Positions 49,904-58,838 of a stretch of DNA of 64,000 nt are shown piece by piece. Numbering within the stretch: the first letter of the stretch is position 1; each line of letters opens with the position of its first letter. The translations under genes and the position numbers were made by a program. Below the pieces are notes generated by a model. That model searched no databases. It was given only the letters and a program-made list of their open reading frames with translations, and was not told where the DNA came from. Source of the stretch: JASHUC01 sp035523875 (GTDB lineage: Bacteria; Pseudomonadota; Gammaproteobacteria; Steroidobacterales; Steroidobacteraceae). The stretch covers positions 62,001-126,000 of the forward strand of contig DATKPY010000029.1 in assembly GCA_035523875.1 (NCBI GenBank), read 5' to 3'.

Positions 49904-51094
49904 GTGAGGATGCTGCTTCAGGTCGCGGCGGTCGTGTCGATGAACCTGCGGAGTCTCCCGCAGCGCTTCGCCACCTCGCTCGTGATCGTCATGGGCATCG
50001 CGGGCGTCGTGGCGGTCCTGATCTCCGTCCTCTCGGTGGCGACGGGGCTCGAGCACACCCTCGCGAGCACCGGCCGCGACGATCGGGCGATCATCCTGCA
50101 CCGTCAGTCGGTCGACGAGGTGGGCAGCGCACTGCCGCGCGCGGCGGTGCTCACGATCCTCGATGCTCCCGGAATCGCACGCGGCGCGGACGGCAGGCCG
50201 ATTGCCTCGGCCGAGATGCTCGCGACCATCAACGTGCCCCGGCGCGATAACGGACAGCTGGGCACGCTCACGCTGCGCGGGGTGTCCGACGATGTGCTCG
50301 CATTGCGCCCGGAGCTGCACCTCGACAGCGGGCGGCTGTTCCGCTCGGGGCTCCATGAGCTGATCGCAGGCCGAGCGGCGCAGGACCGCTACCGCGGTCT
50401 GGAGGTGGGTCGGCACGTTCAGTTCGGTCCGGCCGAATGGACCGTCGTCGGCACGTTCGACAGCGGCGGGGGCGCGCACGACTCCGAGCTGCTCGCCGAC
50501 GCCGATACGGTCCTCTCCGCATTTCAGCGCACCACCTTCAACTCCGTGACCGTGCGGCTTGCCGGCGCCGAGGGCTTGGCGCGCCTCACGAGCGCACTCG
50601 AGCGCGATCCGACGCTCTCCGTCATCGTGCGCCGCGAGTCACAATACTACGAGCAGCAGTCGCAAAGCTTCGCGCGGCTGCTCACGCTGATCGCGCACAT
50701 CGTGGGCACGGTCATGGCGATCGGCGCGGTATTCGCGGCGCTCAACACCATGTACTCGGCGGTGGCGAGCCGGACGGTGGAGATCGCGACGCTGCGCGCG
50801 ATCGGCTTCGGGAGCGTGCCGGTCGTGGTCTCGGTGATCACCGAGGCGCTGCTGCTCGCGCTTTGCGGTGCCGCGCTCGGGGCGACGGTCGCGTGGCTGC
50901 TGTTCGACGGAAACACCGTGAGCACGCTCGCCGGCAACACGGGTGTTGCGCAGATCGTCTTTCACCTGCGCATCGGAGCGGCGCTCATCGCGGTCGGGGT
51001 CGTCTGGGCCTGTGCCGTCGGGCTCATCGGGGGACTGCTGCCGGCGCTGCGCGCGGCGCGGCTCCCGGTCGCCACGGCGTTGCGCGCGCTGTGA
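49904..51094 (+). CDS. second FtsX-like ABC permease
   Basis: A second MacB/FtsX-type permease of 396 residues, GTG start at 49904. N-terminal helix (FATSLVIVMGIAGVVAVLIS), a periplasmic domain (about 50-250: GTLTLRGVSDDVLALRPE, GLEVGRHVQFGPAEWTVVG), and helices near 260, 305 and 350 around ASRTVEIATLRAIGFGSV. The two permeases probably form a heterodimer with the upstream ATPase. Its stop overlaps the MetE-like GTG by four bases (GTGA). Confidence 0.9.
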   Translation: MRMLLQVAAVVSMNLRSLPQRFATSLVIVMGIAGVVAVLISVLSVATGLEHTLASTGRDDRAIILHRQSVDEVGSALPRAAVLTILDAPGIARGADGRPIASAEMLATINVPRRDNGQLGTLTLRGVSDDVLALRPELHLDSGRLFRSGLHELIAGRAAQDRYRGLEVGRHVQFGPAEWTVVGTFDSGGGAHDSELLADADTVLSAFQRTTFNSVTVRLAGAEGLARLTSALERDPTLSVIVRRESQYYEQQSQSFARLLTLIAHIVGTVMAIGAVFAALNTMYSAVASRTVEIATLRAIGFGSVPVVVSVITEALLLALCGAALGATVAWLLFDGNTVSTLAGNTGVAQIVFHLRIGAALIAVGVVWACAVGLIGGLLPALRAARLPVATALRAL

Positions 51095-52218
51095 GAATCC
51101 GCACGACGCACGTCGGCAGCCTCCCGGGACCGCCGGGCTTCGATCCGACGGCCGCGACGAGCGACGCGCAGCTGCGCGAGGCCGTTCAATGGGTGGTCGA
51201 CGAGCAGCGCGCGGTCGGGCTCGACATCGTCAACGAGGGCGAGCTCACGAAGGGCGGGGATTGGCTCGCGTCCATGGAGGGCCGGCTCGGAGGCTTCGAG
51301 GTCCGCGCGGTGCCGAACCGGACCTCGGTGATCGTGCAGGGCAGGGATCGGGAGGAGTTTGCCGATTTCTACCGCTGGGCGGCCGAGCGCCAGACGCTCT
51401 TCTTCACGGCAGACAAGCGCATGCAGGTCGTGCGCCGCTACCAGGTCTGCATCGCGCCGATCGTCTATCTCGGGACGGCCGCGCTCGAGCGGGAGATCGC
51501 GAATCTCGCGGCGGTCGTCGGGGATCGGGGGGATGCGTTTCTCACTTCCACGGCGCCCGCGAGTCTCGAGGTGTATCGCAGCAACGAGTACTACCGCAGC
51601 GAGGAGGAGTTCATCCTCGCGCTGAGCGAGGCGCTGCGCACGGAGTACGAGGCGATCGCTGCGGCGGGCTTCCTGCTGCAGATCGACGATGCGTGGCTCG
51701 TCGCGCTCTGGGACCGCATCGGGATCGGGATGGGGCTCGCGCAGTTCAAGCGCCGCTGCGCGCTGCGTATCGAGGCGCTCAATCACGCGCTCGCGCGCAT
51801 TCCGGCGGAGCGCATCCGCTACCACCTCTGCTGGGGCAGCTGGCATGGCCCGCACGCTCACGATCTGCCGCTGCGCGACTTCGTGGACCTGATGCTGAGC
51901 GTCAAGGCGCGCTACTACTCCTTCGAGGCGGCGAACGTGCGCCACGAGCACGAGCACGAGCTGTGGCAGCAGGCGCGGCTGCCGGAGGGCAAGGTCATCA
52001 TCCCGGGCGTCGTCACCCACTCCACCGATCTCATCGAGCATCCGCGGCTCGTCGCCGAGCGGATCAAGCGCTTCGCCCGCTCGGTCGGCGGGGAGCGCGT
52101 GATCGCCGGCACCGATTGCGGATTCGGCGGCCGTACGCACCCGCAGATCGCATGGGCGAAGCTGCGCTCGCTGTGCGAGGGCGCGGCGCTCGCGAGCCGC
52201 GAGCTCACGGCGGGCTAG
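51091..52218 (+). CDS. MetE-like zinc methyltransferase domain protein
   Basis: A 375-residue protein related to the catalytic half of cobalamin-independent methionine synthase. The four zinc ligands are kept: His 245 and Cys 247 in RYHLCWGSWHGPHAH, Glu 279 in YYSFEAANVRHEH and Cys 343 in AGTDCGFGGR. The N-terminal MetE half is absent, so it is like archaeal-type MetE or related coenzyme-M transferases; the methyl donor and acceptor are unknown. It starts with RTTHVGSLP, an N-terminal feature of this group. Translation is coupled to the permease. Confidence 0.85.
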   Translation: MRIRTTHVGSLPGPPGFDPTAATSDAQLREAVQWVVDEQRAVGLDIVNEGELTKGGDWLASMEGRLGGFEVRAVPNRTSVIVQGRDREEFADFYRWAAERQTLFFTADKRMQVVRRYQVCIAPIVYLGTAALEREIANLAAVVGDRGDAFLTSTAPASLEVYRSNEYYRSEEEFILALSEALRTEYEAIAAAGFLLQIDDAWLVALWDRIGIGMGLAQFKRRCALRIEALNHALARIPAERIRYHLCWGSWHGPHAHDLPLRDFVDLMLSVKARYYSFEAANVRHEHEHELWQQARLPEGKVIIPGVVTHSTDLIEHPRLVAERIKRFARSVGGERVIAGTDCGFGGRTHPQIAWAKLRSLCEGAALASRELTAG

Positions 52219-52263
52219 CGGTGGTGCGGTGCGTCTACAGGATGCGTAGGAGGCCCGGCCGCG

Positions 52264-53718
52264 GTGCATGACCTCAAGCGCATCGCGCGGCGGGCCATGC
52301 TCGCACGAGGCCTGCTGCCGGAGTTCTCCGCCGAAGCGCAGGCGCAGGCTCACGGGCTCTCAGGCCCCGCCGAGGCGGCGCGCGGCGCCATCGCGGATCT
52401 GCGCGATCTCGCCTGGTCCTCGATCGACAACGACGACTCGCGCGACCTCGATCAGATCGAGGTCGCAGAGCCGCTCGGATCGGGGGCGGTGAAGGTGTCC
52501 GTTGCGATCGCGGACGTGGATGCGCTCGTCCCCGTGCGCACTGCGCTCGATGCGCACGCGCGCCACAACACGACCTCCGTCTACACCGCCGCGCAGATCT
52601 TCCCGATGCTGCCGGAGCGGCTGTCAACGGACCTCACTTCCCTCGGTGAGGGCGCCGATCGGATTGCGATCGTCGTGGGGGTGACGATCGCGGCCGACGG
52701 CACCGTCGCCGACTTCGAGTTGAAGCGCGCCTGGGTGCGCAATCGCGCGAAGCTCGCTTACGATGCGCTCGGCGCCTGGCTCGAGGGCCGCGGGCCCGCC
52801 CCGGCGCGGGTGGCCGCCGTCGCCGGGCTCGCCGAGCAGCTGCGTCTTCAGGACGCGGTCGCGCAGCGGCTGAAGGCGCTGCGGCACCTGCACGGCGCCC
52901 TCACGCTCGATACGCTCGAAGGACGCGCCGTGTTCGAGCGGGGCGAGCTCACCGATCTCGTCCCCGAGCCCAGGAACCGGGCACGGGAGCTGATCGAGGA
53001 CTTCATGATTGCGGCGAACACCGCGACCGCGCGGTTCCTCGCGCAACGGGGCGCGCCATCGATGCGCCGGGTGCTGCGCACGCCCGCACGCTGGGAGCGC
53101 ATCGTCGCGCTCGCTGCCGCACTCGGCACGCGACTGCCCGCGCAGCCGGATGGCCGGGCGCTCGAGGGGTTTCTGAGCGCGCGCTACCGCGCCGAGCCTG
53201 CGCGGTTCGCCGATCTCTCGCTCGGCATCGTGAAGCTCCTCGGGCGCGGAGAGTACGTGGCCGAGCTTCCCGGGGAGAGCACTCCGGGGCATTTCGGCCT
53301 CGCCATCAGCGACTACACTCACTCGACGGCGCCCAATCGGCGTTTTCCGGACCTGATCACCCAGCGTCTCGTCAAGGCGGCGCTCGCGGGGGGCCCGAGT
53401 CCTTACGGCGCGGAGGAGCTGCGCGCGCTCGCCGCGCACTGCACGCTGCAGGAGGACAATGCCGCGCACGTCGAGCGCGAGGTGCGCAAGTGCGCCGCGG
53501 CGCTGCTCCTCGAGCCGCGGATCGGCACCACCTTCGCCGCGATCGTCACGGGCGTGAACGAGCAGGGCACCTGGGTGCGCATCGCGCGGCCGCTCGCCGA
53601 GGGCAAGCTCGTGCGCGGATTCGAGCATCTCGATGTGGGCGATGCGCTGCGCGTCAAGCTCATCCACACCGACGTGGAGCGCGGACACATCGACTTCGCG
53701 AGAGCGCCGCGGGATTGA
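52264..53718 (+). CDS. compact RNB-domain ribonuclease (RNase II/R family)
   Basis: A 484-residue exoribonuclease-like protein: the RNB domain (about 48-375, with SIDNDDSRDLDQIE and ISDYTHSTAPNRRFPDLITQR) and a C-terminal S1-like domain (about 415-480). It has no N-terminal cold-shock domains, unlike RNase II (644 residues). Of the four metal Asp of the family, D55, D61 and D63 are kept and the fourth is Gln 64, a variation seen in some compact RNB enzymes; activity is still possible. GTG 52264 has AGGAGG at 52248-52253. Confidence 0.88.
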   Translation: MHDLKRIARRAMLARGLLPEFSAEAQAQAHGLSGPAEAARGAIADLRDLAWSSIDNDDSRDLDQIEVAEPLGSGAVKVSVAIADVDALVPVRTALDAHARHNTTSVYTAAQIFPMLPERLSTDLTSLGEGADRIAIVVGVTIAADGTVADFELKRAWVRNRAKLAYDALGAWLEGRGPAPARVAAVAGLAEQLRLQDAVAQRLKALRHLHGALTLDTLEGRAVFERGELTDLVPEPRNRARELIEDFMIAANTATARFLAQRGAPSMRRVLRTPARWERIVALAAALGTRLPAQPDGRALEGFLSARYRAEPARFADLSLGIVKLLGRGEYVAELPGESTPGHFGLAISDYTHSTAPNRRFPDLITQRLVKAALAGGPSPYGAEELRALAAHCTLQEDNAAHVEREVRKCAAALLLEPRIGTTFAAIVTGVNEQGTWVRIARPLAEGKLVRGFEHLDVGDALRVKLIHTDVERGHIDFARAPRD

Positions 53719-53743
53719 TGGGGCTGCGTTCGGGAGAATGATC

Positions 53744-54520
53744 ATGACCTCGAAGGTTTCCTCGCCTGCCCTTGCGTACGAGAACGAGCGATTCCTGGAC
53801 AGCGACGAGGCGCGACCGTTGCGCATTCTGGCGGAGTATCTGGAGCCGCTCGAGCGTTTCCGGCGCGCGCGCGTGCACGACACGATCGTCTTTTTCGGCT
53901 CGGCGCGCCTCGATCCGCAGGGGCCGCTCGGCCACTACTATGAAGCCGCGCGCGAGCTCGCGCGTCTGCTCACGACCTGGTCGAAGTCCCTGCCCTCCCA
54001 CGAGCACCGCTACGTGATCTGCTCGGGCGGCGGAGGGGGCATCATGGAGGCCGCGAACCGCGGCGCCTCGGAGGCGGGCGGCCGCACGATCGGGCTCAAT
54101 ATCTGCCTGCCACGCGAGCAGAGCCCGAATCCGTTCATCACCCGCGAGCTCGCCTTCCAGTTTCACTATTTCTTCATGCGCAAGCTCTGGTTCGCGCATC
54201 TCGCGCGCGCGCTGGTCGTCTTTCCGGGCGGCTTCGGCACGCTCGATGAGCTCACCGAGATTCTCACGCTCGCGCAGACCCGCAAGCTCTCCAATCCGAT
54301 CGCCGTGGTCCTCTTCGGACGGGAATACTGGAAGGAGATCATCAATTTCGATGCGCTCGTGCGCCACGGCATGATCGCGCGCGAGGATCTGGAGCTCTTT
54401 GAGTTCGCCGACGATCCGGCGATCGCGCTCGCGCTGCTGCAGGCGAAGCTCAGATTGCTCACCGATGAGGCCGCACCGGGATTTGCGCACTCGCACACGC
54501 CGCGACATCCGCTGCCTTGA
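53744..54520 (+). CDS. LOG-family nucleotide phosphoribohydrolase-like protein
   Basis: A 258-residue Rossmann-like protein with the LOG motif FPGGFGTLDELTE and ICSGGGGGIMEAANRGASEA. LOG enzymes release free base from nucleoside 5'-monophosphates, such as cytokinin precursors in plants; bacterial substrates vary and are often annotated as lysine decarboxylase by mistake. ATG 53744 is preferred, since GGGAGA lies 6-12 bases before it; ATG 53738 is too close to that site. Last of the block that starts with the ABC transporter. Confidence 0.87.
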   Translation: MTSKVSSPALAYENERFLDSDEARPLRILAEYLEPLERFRRARVHDTIVFFGSARLDPQGPLGHYYEAARELARLLTTWSKSLPSHEHRYVICSGGGGGIMEAANRGASEAGGRTIGLNICLPREQSPNPFITRELAFQFHYFFMRKLWFAHLARALVVFPGGFGTLDELTEILTLAQTRKLSNPIAVVLFGREYWKEIINFDALVRHGMIAREDLELFEFADDPAIALALLQAKLRLLTDEAAPGFAHSHTPRHPLP

Positions 54521-54588
54521 GAGCGCGGCGCGAACTTTTGCGCTCCGCGAGCGTCACAAGCGGAGCCGGCTTTTGAGGAGCGCTCGAG

Positions 54589-55449
54589 GTGTCGAGGCGA
54601 TACGGCTCGCGGCGGGCTCGTACGGGGATCGCAGGGGCGTTGCTCCTCGCAATGATCGGGGTCGCTGCACGCGCTTCGACCGCCGCCGATTGCGAGCGCG
54701 GCTATACACCGAAGTTGGGGCAGCCGGGGAAGGACGTGATGTGGCTTCCCACGCCCGCTCAACTCGTCGCGCGCATGCTCGATGCCGCGCAAGTCGAGCC
54801 CTCGGACGTGGTGTACGATCTCGGAGCGGGCGACGGGCGCATCGTGATCGCCGCGGCGAAACGCGGCGCCCGGGCGATCGGCGTAGAGTTCAACCCGCAG
54901 CTCGCGGCGCTCGCGCAGTGTCTCGTCACGGCCGCCGGCCTCGGTGCGCGCGCGCACATCGTGCAGGGCGATCTCTTTCAGACCAACCTCGCCGATGCTA
55001 CGGTGGTGACGCTTTACCTGCTCCCGCAGCTCAACCGGCGACTGCGGCCGAAGCTGCTTGCGCTGCGCCCCGGCACGCGCATCGTCTCGCATGCCTACCT
55101 CATGGATGACTGGCCCCCGGATGAGCGGATCGAGACCCCCGAAGGACTCGCCTACCTCTGGATCGTGCCGGCGCACCTCGACGGCCGCTGGATGTTCCGT
55201 GCGCGCGGCGGCTCCGAGCGCTTCCCGGTTACGTTCATACAGACCTACCAGAGCCTCGTGGGACTCGTCGGGGATGCGGGTGAGCCCTTGATCGATGCGA
55301 CGCTCCATGGCTCGCAGTTGCGCTTTGCCTTCGCCGACGGGGAGGGCGGGCGCGTCCAGGTGGCCGGCGAGGTCGATGGGGCGCGCATCGAGGCGCGCGT
55401 GACGCGCGGCGGCCGGAGCGAGTACTATCTCGGCACGCGCAGCGGGTGA
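54589..55449 (+). CDS. signal-peptide-bearing class I SAM methyltransferase fold
   Basis: A 286-residue protein with an Arg-rich N-terminus and hydrophobic core (TGIAGALLLAMIGVAARAST), probably exported, followed by a Rossmann methyltransferase domain (VVYDLGAGDGRIVIAAAK, GVEFNP, VQGDLFQTNL). SAM is a cytosolic cofactor, so export of such an enzyme is unexpected; it may be membrane-anchored with the domain inside, or a periplasmic protein that no longer uses SAM. A C-terminal beta-rich tail (about 195-286) is unique. GTG 54589. Function unknown. Confidence 0.72.
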   Translation: MSRRYGSRRARTGIAGALLLAMIGVAARASTAADCERGYTPKLGQPGKDVMWLPTPAQLVARMLDAAQVEPSDVVYDLGAGDGRIVIAAAKRGARAIGVEFNPQLAALAQCLVTAAGLGARAHIVQGDLFQTNLADATVVTLYLLPQLNRRLRPKLLALRPGTRIVSHAYLMDDWPPDERIETPEGLAYLWIVPAHLDGRWMFRARGGSERFPVTFIQTYQSLVGLVGDAGEPLIDATLHGSQLRFAFADGEGGRVQVAGEVDGARIEARVTRGGRSEYYLGTRSG

Positions 55450-55463
55450 TTCGCACGCCCCCG

Positions 55464-56081
55464 CTAGCGTGCGGCGGCGACCGGCCGCTCGCGCGGCGCG
55501 ATCAGCTGTTCCACCCGGTTACGCAGCGCCGCGAGCATCGCCGGAAGCTCCTTGCGCAGCGCGTGCCTGATGACCGGCCGCGGAATCCAAAACCCCGGGT
55601 CCACGAACACCTCGTACTCGACCAGGGTCGCGGCGCCGCTCGACTCGAGCGACCAGGTGCCGTACTCGGACTTCAGATCGCCGCCGACGCGGTGGAAGTC
55701 GATCCGTCCGGGCTCGTGGTACTCCGCGCGATAGATGGAGACGACCGCCGGCATCAGCCACGAGTACTTCACCACGTGCTTGACGATCTGCCAGGAGCCA
55801 TCGGGCGCGGCGGCGAGCAACTGACAGCCCTTCAGCCCGGGAATGAACGCCGGGGCGTGCGCGCAATCCTTCAACGCGCCGAAAATGGCGCGCGGCGGCG
55901 CATCGATGAGGATCGCGGCCTCGATATGCGCATCCGCACCGTCGTGGCTCGCGCGCTCGATGATCTGTCCGCTCGCGAGTCGCTGCGCAGCCCCAGGCGC
56001 GTCGACCCACGCATCGTGGGCTCCGGCCCAGTGCGGCAGGAGCCCATAGAGCGCGGCAACGAGCAGCCCGGCCCTTCTCAC
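55464..56081 (-). CDS. SRPBCC (START-like) domain protein with signal peptide
   Basis: A 205-residue protein with a short signal (RRAGLLVAALYGLLPHWAGA) and a ligand-binding START-like domain (HIEAAILIDAPPRAIFGALKD, HVVKYSWLMPAVVSIYRAEY, VEYEVFVDPGFWIPRPVIRH). Such proteins bind lipids or aromatic compounds in the periplasm; the ligand here is unknown. GTG 56081 has GAGGATGAGG before it. Convergent with the methyltransferase and divergent from the chalcone-isomerase-like gene. Confidence 0.8.
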   Translation of the reverse strand: MRRAGLLVAALYGLLPHWAGAHDAWVDAPGAAQRLASGQIIERASHDGADAHIEAAILIDAPPRAIFGALKDCAHAPAFIPGLKGCQLLAAAPDGSWQIVKHVVKYSWLMPAVVSIYRAEYHEPGRIDFHRVGGDLKSEYGTWSLESSGAATLVEYEVFVDPGFWIPRPVIRHALRKELPAMLAALRNRVEQLIAPRERPVAAAR

Positions 56082-56166
56082 GCCTCATCCTCGCCCACGG
56101 CGCATCGCACGCGCTCGGATTTGAGGCCCATGGTAACCTCGTCCCGGGCTCGAGGGGGAGAGGAGC

Positions 56167-56739
56167 GTGAAAGTCCAATCGCTCTGGGTCGGTGCAGCAC
56201 TAGGCCTGCTCGCGGGCACGGCCCTGGCCGCGCAGTGCCGCGGGGTCGGTTTTCCTGCGACGGTGACGGTTGCGGGCACGACCTTGCGGCTCAATGGCCT
56301 GGGCGTGCGCAAGGCCACCTTCCTCAAGATCAACGTGTACGTGGCGGGGCTCTACGTTGCGCATCCAACGCACGATGCGCGTGCGCTCCTTGCCGCGGAC
56401 GGACCGAGCGAGCTCGTGCTCAAGTTCGTGCGCGGCGTCGGCGCACGCGACATCCGCGACGGTTTCTCGGAAGGATTCGCGAAGAGCGCGGGCGCGGCGC
56501 ATACGGCGCTCGCCGCGCGCATCGCCGAGCTCGAAGGCTGGCTCGGGGATATCAGTACGGGCGGAGCGATGACCTTCGTGCACATCCCCGACGCGGGCGT
56601 CGAGGTGAGCATCGACGGTCGGGCGAAGGGTGTGATCCCCGGCGAGGATTTTGCGCGGGCGCTCATGGCGATCTGGATCGGTGCGGTGCCACCCAACCCG
56701 GAGCTCAAGAGAGGACTCCTCGGCGGCGACTGCAGCTGA
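56167..56739 (+). CDS. exported chalcone-isomerase-like protein
   Basis: A 190-residue protein with a signal peptide (VQSLWVGAALGLLAGTALA) and a chalcone-isomerase fold: RLNGLGVRKATFLKINVYVAGL, YVA, MTFVHIPDAGVEVSIDG and ARALMAIWIGAVPPNPELKR. Bacterial members are not flavonoid enzymes as a rule and are thought to bind fatty acids or other hydrophobic ligands. GTG 56167. It is divergently paired with the SRPBCC gene. Confidence 0.85.
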   Translation: MKVQSLWVGAALGLLAGTALAAQCRGVGFPATVTVAGTTLRLNGLGVRKATFLKINVYVAGLYVAHPTHDARALLAADGPSELVLKFVRGVGARDIRDGFSEGFAKSAGAAHTALAARIAELEGWLGDISTGGAMTFVHIPDAGVEVSIDGRAKGVIPGEDFARALMAIWIGAVPPNPELKRGLLGGDCS

Positions 56740-56789
56740 GGGGAGCCGTGTCCGCCCCATCCCGGCGGGAGGAGCGCCCTGAGCGCGGC

Positions 56790-58838
56790 CTAGGGCGGGC
56801 TCTGCGGCGCCTCGCCGGCCGCCTCGTGCACGAACTCAACGCCGTTTGGCGTGCCGAGGCCCGTGACCGCATCCCATCCCGGAGTCACCCGCAGCGAGGA
56901 GTCCGTGCCGAAGGTGAGAACGAACCAGCGCGTGGTGACGTTGCTGTCGAACAGGGCGCTGTAGAAGGACTCACCGCCGCTCAACGGCTGCGCGAGGTCA
57001 CGCGCAGACTCCACTTGCAGCTTCGGCCGGGTGCTCGAGAGGATGAATCCCGCCGGATTGCTGGGCGAGCTCACGGGCAGCACGTCGGTGAGCGCCCGCG
57101 AACTCAAGCCATAGAGCGTGTAGGTGGCGGTGCCGAGGAGCTGCTCGGCCTGCTCATTGGCGAGGGTCCACAGGGCCGTGAACATTGGCGAGGCGACGCT
57201 GGTGCCGCCCACCACGCCGACGAGGAAGTTGTGACCACTGTCGTCGGCGGAGACGATGGCCTCAACGCCGGTGTAGGGGTCGCCGACCCAGGAGACATCC
57301 GGCAGCAGGCGCTTGGGGCCCGCAAGGCGGCGCTGGAACGGGGGCTTGTGGAACACGCCGCTCTCACCGCCCCCGGCGCCGTAGAGGAATCCTTCCTGCA
57401 GGGGTGGCACGAGCGGCGGATTACCGAGGGCGGTGGTGTCGGCGATGCGCGTGATGTTGGCGCCCCACCCGGTCTGCATGGCGATCGAGCCGTCCTTGTG
57501 CAACCCCACGCTCACCCCGCCGAGCGCGGTCGCCCAAGGGGAGCTCGCCGGGTACTCGACATCCGAGTAGCCGAGCGCGGCGACGTAGTCCCCGGCGTCC
57601 CCTGAGGAGTAGTCGACCGAGATGCCCCGGGCGGCCGCGAGCTTGTTCGCCTGCTCGAACGCGGCGAACGTGGCCGCATCCTGCTCGGACTCCGGCCAGC
57701 CGAAGCTGCCGCTGATTGCGACGACGCCGGGGAGGGAGGCTGCCAGAGCGACCGCATTCGCGAGGTTTTGCGTCGTCTCATCGGGGGAGACGACGACGAC
57801 GATGCCGGCACCCGGGGCGATGGAGTGCACCCATTCCACATCGAGGGAGGTCTCATCGGCCCAGCCCGACAGCGTGGTGTCGGAATCGTACGGCGCCGCA
57901 CTCGGCGTGCCGATGACCGTGATGTTGGGGGCGGGCAGTCCATAGACGGCGGAGAACTCCGCCGCATCCGTCTGAATCGTGCTGGAGCCATACGCCTCGA
58001 TCACCGCAATGGTCTCGCCGGTGCCGTCGATGCCGTTCTGATAGAGGGGGCTCAGATGGTAGGCGGTCCAGATATCGCTCGGCTGGTAGCCGCAGGGCGC
58101 CCAGGTGCCGGGCGTCGTGTTGCTGATGCTCTGCCCGAAGCGATTGCCGAAATAAACCGCGGTGGCCGTAGCGGAATGGAACGTCACCTGCACGGGCGGG
58201 AGAAAGCACTGCGCGGAGTAGAAGAGCCCGTCTGCGACCTGTCCCAGCGGAACGGACTGAAACGCTCCGCTCGTCGCCGGCTGCGCGAATGCGAGATGCG
58301 GCCTCATCAGGTGCTGAGCGAGCCCGCTCACCGCGCTCACGGACGCTGCGAGCTCACCGGGGAGCTTGGGGTCGGTGGTGTTGGCGCGCACGATGAGGCC
58401 ATCGACGCGGAACAGATCGATCGACACGTCGAACGCCGACTCGATGTCGCCGATGGCTCCGCGGGCGGCGAGCGTGCCGGGCGCGCTCGAGACGGGCTCG
58501 AGATGATGGTTTCCGAGAAAGCGCTTGAGGCTCTGCTCGTCGGCGGGCTGTGGGGCGAGCAGCGCAGCGAGCTCCGCGCTCGTCAACCACTGGTGAAACG
58601 TTGGGGATTGCGGATCGTAGAGGCCCGCGAGCGCCCGATCGAGCCCCTGCTCGGTCTTCAGGTGCAGCGAGACGGTGATGACCTCGTGCGGATCCGCCGG
58701 TCCAAGGTCGGCAGCGCGCCCGACGTACCACGGTGTGTGATTGGACAGCGGCGTGCGGGACTGCGCCCATGCGTGACCGCCCGATGCGGCAACCGCGAGG
58801 AGGCTCACGGCCACGGTGAGTCGAAGCGGCCCGCGCAT
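56790..58838 (-). CDS. S53 sedolisin protease, exported
   Basis: A 682-residue secreted serine-carboxyl protease. Signal 1-26 (LTVAVSLLAVAASGGHAWA), then a pro-domain (about 30-180: VITVSLHLKTEQGLDRAL and the pro-kumamolisin region), then the catalytic domain. The Ser-Glu-Asp triad is visible: Glu 329 and Asp 333 in WADETSLDVEWVH, Ser 547 in VGGTSVASPMF, and the oxyanion Asp 414 in SSGDAGDY; the calcium site follows GWDAVTGLGTPNG. Sedolisins are usually acid-active, which suggests life or digestion at low pH. ATG 58838. Complete and intact. Confidence 0.92.
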   Translation of the reverse strand: MRGPLRLTVAVSLLAVAASGGHAWAQSRTPLSNHTPWYVGRAADLGPADPHEVITVSLHLKTEQGLDRALAGLYDPQSPTFHQWLTSAELAALLAPQPADEQSLKRFLGNHHLEPVSSAPGTLAARGAIGDIESAFDVSIDLFRVDGLIVRANTTDPKLPGELAASVSAVSGLAQHLMRPHLAFAQPATSGAFQSVPLGQVADGLFYSAQCFLPPVQVTFHSATATAVYFGNRFGQSISNTTPGTWAPCGYQPSDIWTAYHLSPLYQNGIDGTGETIAVIEAYGSSTIQTDAAEFSAVYGLPAPNITVIGTPSAAPYDSDTTLSGWADETSLDVEWVHSIAPGAGIVVVVSPDETTQNLANAVALAASLPGVVAISGSFGWPESEQDAATFAAFEQANKLAAARGISVDYSSGDAGDYVAALGYSDVEYPASSPWATALGGVSVGLHKDGSIAMQTGWGANITRIADTTALGNPPLVPPLQEGFLYGAGGGESGVFHKPPFQRRLAGPKRLLPDVSWVGDPYTGVEAIVSADDSGHNFLVGVVGGTSVASPMFTALWTLANEQAEQLLGTATYTLYGLSSRALTDVLPVSSPSNPAGFILSSTRPKLQVESARDLAQPLSGGESFYSALFDSNVTTRWFVLTFGTDSSLRVTPGWDAVTGLGTPNGVEFVHEAAGEAPQSPP

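Noticed and set aside
53738..54520. Lysine decarboxylase
   Set aside because: PGGFGTLDE is the LOG motif. Such proteins were once named lysine decarboxylase by mistake and lack the PLP-binding features.
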